DNA of 12,647 nucleotides, from assembly GCA_041486365.1 (NCBI GenBank), contig JBGPLH010000063.1, forward strand, positions 1-12,647, given 5' to 3'. Source of the DNA: JBGPLH01 sp041486365 [NCBI: Thermodesulfobacteriota bacterium] (lineage in GTDB: Bacteria; JAUYMQ01). The notes beneath the pieces are model-generated. The model saw only the letters and a list, made by a program, of their open reading frames with translations. It had not been told where the DNA came from and did not search any database. Shown one piece after another: positions 6,358-11,133 of this stretch; position 1 is the stretch's first letter, and the number at the start of each line of letters is the position of its first letter. The position numbers were made by a program, and so were the translations under genes.

Positions 6358-7979
6358 CACGACACCCGCCCCGCGCCGCCGCGCCGCCGCCAGGCCCTTC
6401 GTGCGTGCCAGGCAATCCGGTGGAAGATTGTCTCGCCCGGCGGGAAGCCGAAGATGCGGGGGAACGCGAGGAAGAGCCGACGGTTCCCGGAGAGTCGCAC
6501 CCGCCCGAGGAGCAGCGCCCAGACCGGGCTCGCCTCGCGCCGGTGGATCGCGAGGTAGACCGCGCCCGTGGAACGGATCGTGAGATCGGGTCGTTCCGCC
6601 TCGCCTGGGAACACGTCGCAACGCTGGTCCGCGACGCGGATGACCCAGCGGCCCCCACCCTCGCCCGTGAGATGGATCTGCGCGGTGAAGTTCAAGCCCT
6701 TCGCCTCGGTGGACCGGAAGTAATGGGGCATGTTGCGCATCATCGAGTCGATGTTGTTCGTGCGGATGCGCGGGAGCGTGACGAGCCGCACTCCCCGCGC
6801 GGAGGGCTTCGCGATGTCGGGCGGCGTGCGCCATTCGCCGGGGGGGATGCCGTGCTTCTCGCGGGCGCTCTCCGTGTCGATCACGAATTGCTCGTCGGCC
6901 TCGGCCCGCTGGCGGGAGAGCGGCTTCAGGACGTGATCGAGGTAGTCCCGGCGCACGCGCTTGTCGGCGTGGAAGAGGTCGGCCATCTCGGCCGGGCAGG
7001 TCGATACGCAGTTGAAGCAGCGGTACTCGACCTTGAAGGCCATCGATTGCCAGAGCGCCGCCAGCTCAGCGTCGCTCCAGCGCTTCTCGAAGCGCTTTGG
7101 ATTCGCCTCGCCGAGATCGCGCATCAGATCGAGGAACCCGGGGATCGAGTCGCGGTAGGTGTGGTTGTAGCAGGCGAAGAAGTCGAACTGCCCGTCGCTC
7201 TTGATCGCCTCCGTCGGGCAGGACGCCACACAGAGGTTGCATTCGACGCAGGGGTTCCACGCGATCGGCTTGTCCCATTCCGGCGCAGGGAACTCGAGGT
7301 TCGTGAGCACGGTGTCGATCAGGCAGTAGGCGCCGAACTCCCGGTGCAGAAGGTTGCGGCTGAGGCCGATCACCCCGAGCCCCGCGGCCTGCGCGACGAG
7401 CTTGTGCGAGAGCGGCCAGATCTTGTCGGCCCAGCGCTGTGACACCTCCTGGGGCCATCCGATCGTCGTGGAGAGGCCCTCGCCGCCCAGCCCGTTGATC
7501 GCCCGGACCGTCAGGCGGCTCATCTCGAAGACCCGCTCCTCGCAGGTGTACAGCTCGTGGTTCGCCGTGGGCAGGTAGCGCGACTGCATCGCCGCGCGGT
7601 TCTCCCCGGCAATCAGGCAGACGAGGCTGCGCGTGTGAGGGTAGATCCAGAGGATCTCGTCGCGCTCGTGGGCGATGGCCGGATCGTCGATCGAGATGAT
7701 CCCGACGTCGTCGGCGAACGCGAGGATCCGTTTCTTGAAGTTCTCGGCCGAGAGCGGGGCGCGCAAGGCGCGCTGGGGGATCGCCTGGCCGTCCAGCGCC
7801 TGCATGTCCACGAAGGGGAACCGGTGCGCCGAGTGTGGCGGGAGCGTCTTGTCCCGCGGGCGGCCCGGGGCGGGGAAGGGGAACGCCCAGTCCTTATAAG
7901 AGTTGCGGTGTCCGCGCGGCGTCGCGGGCCCCGCTTCGCCCTCCTCGGGAGGCGCCTCACTCCTTCGCGATCGGAACAT
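6357..7979 (-). CDS. QueG-like 2x[4Fe-4S] protein fused to a C-terminal SCP2 sterol-carrier domain (540 aa)
   Basis: This is a cytosolic redox protein with two modules. Residues ~75-230 resemble the core of epoxyqueuosine reductase/reductive-dehalogenase-like enzymes: DDVGIISID, then AAGLGVIGLSRNLLHREFG followed by AYCLIDTVLTNLEF. Next is CVECNLCVASCP (C244, C247, C250, C254), then C270 and CFNCVSTCP (C321, C324, C328), the cysteine set for two 4Fe-4S clusters as in QueG, with an enlarged segment between C270 and C321. Residues ~415-510 (GLNFTAQIHLTG, GRWVIRVADQRCDVFPG, DLTIRSTGAVYLAI, LLLGRVRLSGNRRLF) match an SCP2 lipid/sterol-carrier domain. The QueG signature around the catalytic Asp is not evident, so tRNA modification is unlikely; cobalamin use is possible but unproven. 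I infer reduction of a hydrophobic ligand held by SCP2. The start is supported by GGAGG (7986-7990), 6 bases away. TetR overlaps its stop; SDR follows. Confidence 0.88.
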   Translation of the reverse strand: MFRSRRSEAPPEEGEAGPATPRGHRNSYKDWAFPFPAPGRPRDKTLPPHSAHRFPFVDMQALDGQAIPQRALRAPLSAENFKKRILAFADDVGIISIDDPAIAHERDEILWIYPHTRSLVCLIAGENRAAMQSRYLPTANHELYTCEERVFEMSRLTVRAINGLGGEGLSTTIGWPQEVSQRWADKIWPLSHKLVAQAAGLGVIGLSRNLLHREFGAYCLIDTVLTNLEFPAPEWDKPIAWNPCVECNLCVASCPTEAIKSDGQFDFFACYNHTYRDSIPGFLDLMRDLGEANPKRFEKRWSDAELAALWQSMAFKVEYRCFNCVSTCPAEMADLFHADKRVRRDYLDHVLKPLSRQRAEADEQFVIDTESAREKHGIPPGEWRTPPDIAKPSARGVRLVTLPRIRTNNIDSMMRNMPHYFRSTEAKGLNFTAQIHLTGEGGGRWVIRVADQRCDVFPGEAERPDLTIRSTGAVYLAIHRREASPVWALLLGRVRLSGNRRLFLAFPRIFGFPPGETIFHRIAWHARRAWRRRGGAGRVS

Positions 7980-7985
7980 CTGCTC

Positions 7986-7990
7986 CCTCC
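7986..7990 (-). promoter_or_regulatory. Ribosome binding site abutting repeat copy 3
   Basis: GGAGG on the minus strand lies 6 bases before the ATG of the iron-sulfur/SCP2 gene. It directly touches the edge of the 25-bp repeat (7991), so the repeat forms the gene's 5' leader or promoter-proximal DNA. Confidence 0.6.
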
Positions 7991-8015
7991 GGGGTCAGGC
8001 TTGACTTATTGACTT
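7991..8015 (+). repeat. 25-bp interspersed direct repeat, copy 3
   Basis: It is identical to copy 1 over 25 bases, beginning GGGGTCAGGC and containing tandem TTGACTTA (8001-8008, 8009-8016). It lies immediately upstream of the iron-sulfur/SCP2 gene, in the same + orientation as copies 1 and 2. A long hairpin begins 13 bases to its right. Confidence 0.85.
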
Positions 8016-8028
8016 AATCGCCTCGCGT

Positions 8029-8062
8029 GGGGCCATATTTGAGGCCGCCTCAAATATGCCCC
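8029..8062. repeat. Long stem-loop next to repeat copy 3
   Basis: This is an almost perfect inverted repeat. GGGG, an extra C, then CATATTTGAGG on the left pairs with CCTCAAATATG then CCCC on the right, around a 3-base CCG centre. The stem is 15 base pairs with a single bulged C at 8033 or 8034. The AT-rich middle of the stem stands out from the GC-rich surroundings. There is no T-tract after it on either strand. It may be the structural half of the repeat element (REP-like) or a transcription barrier between divergent units. Confidence 0.6.
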
Positions 8063-8122
8063 AGCATAGGGGAGGCCATCCCGGATCACAAGGAGAGAAA
8101 AGCGGGGCCGATTCCAATGGAG

Positions 8123-8152
8123 AAGGCCCCCTCCCTTCGGGGAGAGGGCCTT
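8123..8152. terminator. Strong hairpin with TTCG tetraloop (probable terminator)
   Basis: AAGGCCCCCTCCC (8123-8135) pairs with GGGAGAGGGCCTT (8140-8152) with one C-A mismatch, closing on a C(TTCG)G tetraloop, one of the most stable RNA loops. It lies 33 bases after the stop of the SGNH remnant on the minus strand, where a terminator for that gene would be expected. The following minus-strand bases (CTCCATTGG) are not a good T-tract, so it may work as a stabilising or Rho-assisted terminator. Confidence 0.5.
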
Positions 8153-8184
8153 CGGCCCGGTCTCACGATCTCGAATCCCGCGTT

Positions 8185-8391
8185 TCAGGGCCCGAAGGGA
8201 CCGCTGGTCCAGGTCACGGCCGCGAGGTCCTTCTGCCCCTTGGCGGACGGGTGGAAGCAGTCGAAGGGGGAGACCTGATTGGAGACGAAGGTGTAGTTCG
8301 CCGAATCGCTGCCGTACTGGTAGTAGTGATTCGTGTCGTTGGTGTTGTACTCGTTACGGAGGATCCGGGCGGCCTGTCGCCGGACCAGACA
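8185..8391 (-). pseudogene. 3' remnant of an SGNH/GDSL-family hydrolase gene
   Basis: Read on the minus strand, this stretch gives NEYNTNDTNHYYQYGSDSAN, then YTFVSNQVSPFDCFHPSAKG and QKDLAAVTWTSGPFGP, then TGA (8187-8185). SPFDCFHPSAKGQ is the C-terminal catalytic block of SGNH/GDSL esterases (Asp and His in DxxHP, then SxxGQ..LA..W). There is no start codon in frame, and an in-frame TGA lies at about 8449-8451, inside the methyltransferase gene. Only the last ~60 codons remain, so the catalytic Ser (GDSL), Gly and Asn blocks are gone. A strong hairpin follows it. It is most simply a gene truncated when the region to its 5' side was replaced by the methyltransferase gene. The exact left limit of the homology is uncertain. 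Confidence 0.65.
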
Positions 8392-8402
8392 TGGGAGGAA
8401 TG

Positions 8403-9401
8403 ATGATCCGCACGACGGTGGTCGGCTCCTGGCCGATCCCGGTTGGTCTCAAGCCGCGGCTCACCGCCTACTACAAGGGAGCGCTCGGCGATGAGGAGGC
8501 GCACGACGTGCTCCAGGCGGCGGCGCGAATTGCCATGGACGAGCAGCGGGCCTGTGGGCTCGATCAGATCATGGGCGGGGAGGTCTTCGCGCCGGACTTC
8601 GTGCACCACGTCCCGCCGCGTCTCGCCGGGATCCGCTGCCTGAAGCCCCGCGATCACCGGGCGGGCTACGAGGGCATCGCGTCCTACGAGATCGAGGGGG
8701 ACATCAATGCGCCTCGCGGGACCGGGCATGCGCTCGCGTACCGGCGCGAGAAGGCCATCGAGCCGCGGCTGGACAAGGCGGCCGTGCCGGCGCCGCTCAC
8801 GATGACGATCCCCTTCCTCGGCGACCCGCGCCGGGAGGAGCAGATGGAGAACGTGGCGCGCGTCGTGGAATCCGAGGTCCTCGACATGGCGGCCGCGGGC
8901 GCCGCCGAGGTTCAGCTCGACGCACCGGCGGAAGCCGTGGCGCTCCTCACGGGCGCGCAGGGCGTGGAGGACGTGCTCCGCTGGCTCCTCTACCCCTTCC
9001 GGAACGCGAAGAAGATCCGGCGCACGATCCACTTCTGCCTGGGCGACATGGGCCGGCGGCCTTTCACGCAGGAGCAGAACTTGCACGCGCTGCTCCCCGC
9101 GCTCGAGGGTCTCGAAGGGCGGGTGGACCGCGTGCACCTGGAGTGCTCCTACGCGGGGCAGTGGAAGGAGCGGGATCTGCTCGGGGAGGTGCCCTCGTCC
9201 ATCGAGATCATCGCGGGGATCGCCGACGTGAAGCGCGAGCCGCAGAGCGTGGAGGACCTGCGGGAGAAGATCGCCGCGCTGCGGGAGGTAATCCCGGACA
9301 AGCGCCTGCTCGTCTCCTCGTCCTGCGGCTGCGGGCGTCAGACATCCGAAGAGGCGCGGGCGCTCATGACGAACCTCGTCCGGGCGGCGCGATCGGTATG
9401 A
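8403..9401 (+). CDS. Core-MetE-like cobalamin-independent methionine synthase family protein (332 aa)
   Basis: This is a single-domain member of the MetE C-terminal/UROD-MetE barrel family, which transfers methyl groups to a zinc-bound thiol. It opens with the typical MIRTTVVGSWPIP and ends with the zinc-site region. Ligand candidates are H210 and C212 (IHFCLGD), E247 (VHLECSY) and C308 or C310 (SSSCGCGRQ), in MetE order. At 332 residues it lacks the N-terminal half of canonical MetE (about 750 aa), which binds the polyglutamyl folate. It therefore probably takes methyl groups from a corrinoid protein or another donor, or acts on a different thiol. GGAGG at 8394-8398 favours the start at 8403 over the in-frame ATGs at 8391 and 8400; the former lacks an SD. 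Its SD lies at the truncated end of the SGNH remnant. It is convergent with the metallohydrolase gene, 19 bases apart. Confidence 0.88.
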   Translation: MIRTTVVGSWPIPVGLKPRLTAYYKGALGDEEAHDVLQAAARIAMDEQRACGLDQIMGGEVFAPDFVHHVPPRLAGIRCLKPRDHRAGYEGIASYEIEGDINAPRGTGHALAYRREKAIEPRLDKAAVPAPLTMTIPFLGDPRREEQMENVARVVESEVLDMAAAGAAEVQLDAPAEAVALLTGAQGVEDVLRWLLYPFRNAKKIRRTIHFCLGDMGRRPFTQEQNLHALLPALEGLEGRVDRVHLECSYAGQWKERDLLGEVPSSIEIIAGIADVKREPQSVEDLREKIAALREVIPDKRLLVSSSCGCGRQTSEEARALMTNLVRAARSV

Positions 9402-9420
9402 TCCGGGGCGGAGCTTCTCC

Positions 9421-11133
9421 TCATTTCCCAACCCCCGCCAGGAGCTTCCGGTAGTAGTCCCGCGCGCGGTCCAGCCGCTGGTGCATCCCCTGGCCGCGCG
9501 TGTCGCCGGGGATGTTGCTGTAGGACGATCCGATCAATTCGAGCAGGCGGAGCTGGTTGTCCACGAGCGCCGGAAGCCTCCGGGCGGACCATGTGGGCCG
9601 CGCGTCGACGACGACGTACACCGGCGACGTGTGGGCGACCGCGCCGTTCTCGCAGACCGCGCTCGCCGCCAGCCACTGACTCTCCGCGATCGGCCGCTTG
9701 ATCTGGATCGAAAGCTCGTTTAATCGACCGGGGTTCGTGACTTCCTGGATCACGCCGCCGTCGCCGAAGAGCGTGAGCGATCGCAGCACGCCGATCGCAG
9801 GGTGGCTGCGCGCGCGCGCCCGGATCGTTACCTGATCCCCGCGCCTCCGGTCGATCTCGCTCCCGGGCAGCTGCCCGTCCACGGTGAACTCGAGCCCCGG
9901 GCCGTTACTCACGAAGGTACGGCCCCTGCGAAGACCGTCGAACCACGCGTCGAGGTCCAGACGCCGGCCCGTGTAGACGTAGGTCCGCACCTCGCCCATC
10001 GTCGCTCCCCAGGGCACGTCGCTTCCCGCCGCGGCCGTCAGGCGGAAGCCGAGATCGAGATAGTCGTGGTAGAGCTGCGTGTTGATCCGGTTGAACTGCA
10101 GGAGCTCGACGTAATCGATCCCGCCGGTCGTCACGTACCATGGAAATCCGCGCAGCGTGCCGTACCCGTTCCACGCGAAGTGGGCAAATCCGACAAGCGC
10201 CCCCTTCTGGGCATGGATTCCGTCGAAGGCAATGTCGTAGAAGTCGTAGGCGTTCATGTCGCGGAACAGGTGATCGATGTTCAGGCCGACGACGTGGCCG
10301 TTCTCCGCGCGGGGCTCCTCCTGGCCGGACACGATCCAGGTGTTTCCTTTGCGGAGTCGGAACTTCCTGCCGAACCCCCGCTGCTTGAACTCGGTCCCGA
10401 CCTGCCCTTCGCCGAAGGCGACATAGTGATGGCCCATCTCCAGGACGTTCACGACGTGCACGTCGGTCGCCCGCGCGTACCGGAGCAGGAACTCGCGCTG
10501 GCTTCGCTCCACCGTGGGATGGTGGACGTGCACGTCGCCGGACCACCACCCCTCACTCGGAAGATCGATCCAGCGGCGAAGGGTGATCGTGCGGCTGCGC
10601 GCCCGTTCGCCCCGGAGCGTGATCTCCTCGACCACGGGCACGTACTCCATCCCGTGATCCACCGCGATGCGCCAGCGGCCCTCCGGGAGCGTGATCGAAA
10701 ACTCGCCGGGAGTCTGGTACTCGACGGGCTCCTTCCAGTAGGGAAGCGGCGGGGGCAGATCGATCAGGGTCCCGAGATCGTCGGCCTGGCGCCGGGGCCC
10801 CATGTCGCGGACCGGACCAATCCAGCGGGGATCGGATTGGAAGGCGACGCCCAGCATGAAGTCCTCGGGCGTGGATACCCCGGCGAGGACCCGGCCGTCG
10901 GGGGGCAGCCGGACCCTGCCGTCGCTGCCGGTGATGCATACCATCGCGGGAACGAGAGCCCCGGTGGACGCGTCCTTCATCCGAATGTGAAGCCGCGTCA
11001 CGGCGGCCTCGGCCGCCGCGCCCGGGAGAAGGATCGTCGCAAGGACGATCGTCCCGGCCAGGGCGACCATGCTGATCGGCTTCTTCAAGATCGCTCCCGT
11101 TTCGCGCTTTCGAGAGGGTCGATGCCCCGCCAT
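9421..11133 (-). CDS. Exported CehA/McbA-type PHP-domain metallohydrolase (570 aa)
   Basis: This is a predicted secreted or periplasmic hydrolase. A hydrophobic segment, MVALAGTIVLATILLPGAAA, followed by EAAVTRL is a signal peptide (cleavage near AEA-AV) or lipoprotein-free leader. A beta-rich N-terminal part (to about residue 210) precedes the PHP metal-binding core: GWWSGDVHVHHPTVE (HxH), EMGHHY, ENGHVVGLNIDH, GFAHFAWNG and TAAAGSDVPWG. A C-terminal immunoglobulin-like part (about 435-535) follows. CehA and McbA hydrolyse carbaryl ester bonds, but most relatives are uncharacterised, so the substrate is unknown. The ATG at 11133 overlaps the upstream stop (TAATG). However, TTG at 11088, with GGGAG 5 bases upstream, would give a neater leader beginning MKKPISM, and may be the true start. 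It is the second gene of a two-gene unit with the L,D-transpeptidase. Confidence 0.83.
   Translation of the reverse strand: MAGHRPSRKRETGAILKKPISMVALAGTIVLATILLPGAAAEAAVTRLHIRMKDASTGALVPAMVCITGSDGRVRLPPDGRVLAGVSTPEDFMLGVAFQSDPRWIGPVRDMGPRRQADDLGTLIDLPPPLPYWKEPVEYQTPGEFSITLPEGRWRIAVDHGMEYVPVVEEITLRGERARSRTITLRRWIDLPSEGWWSGDVHVHHPTVERSQREFLLRYARATDVHVVNVLEMGHHYVAFGEGQVGTEFKQRGFGRKFRLRKGNTWIVSGQEEPRAENGHVVGLNIDHLFRDMNAYDFYDIAFDGIHAQKGALVGFAHFAWNGYGTLRGFPWYVTTGGIDYVELLQFNRINTQLYHDYLDLGFRLTAAAGSDVPWGATMGEVRTYVYTGRRLDLDAWFDGLRRGRTFVSNGPGLEFTVDGQLPGSEIDRRRGDQVTIRARARSHPAIGVLRSLTLFGDGGVIQEVTNPGRLNELSIQIKRPIAESQWLAASAVCENGAVAHTSPVYVVVDARPTWSARRLPALVDNQLRLLELIGSSYSNIPGDTRGQGMHQRLDRARDYYRKLLAGVGK

Noticed and set aside
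6358-6834. N-terminal extension of the TetR frame into the iron-sulfur gene
   Set aside because: It overlaps the SCP2 domain in another frame; the TGATG junction gives a normal-length TetR.
6357-7979. Genuine epoxyqueuosine reductase (queG)
   Set aside because: The cysteine layout is similar, but the QueG catalytic Asp signature is not evident, the inter-cysteine region is enlarged, and an SCP2 domain is fused at the C-terminus.
3568-8015. CRISPR array or integron attC sites
   Set aside because: Only three 25-bp copies, separated by whole genes of about 1.1 and 3.3 kb. There are no uniform spacers, cas genes or integrase, and no attC-like paired R/L boxes.
8027-8278. Small plus-strand ORFs of 83 and 115 codons near 8027-8403
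   Set aside because: They run through the hairpins and the antisense of the SGNH remnant; no motif and no conserved-looking composition.
9402-9420. Terminator between the convergent methyltransferase and metallohydrolase genes
   Set aside because: The 19-base gap has no stable stem or T-tract.
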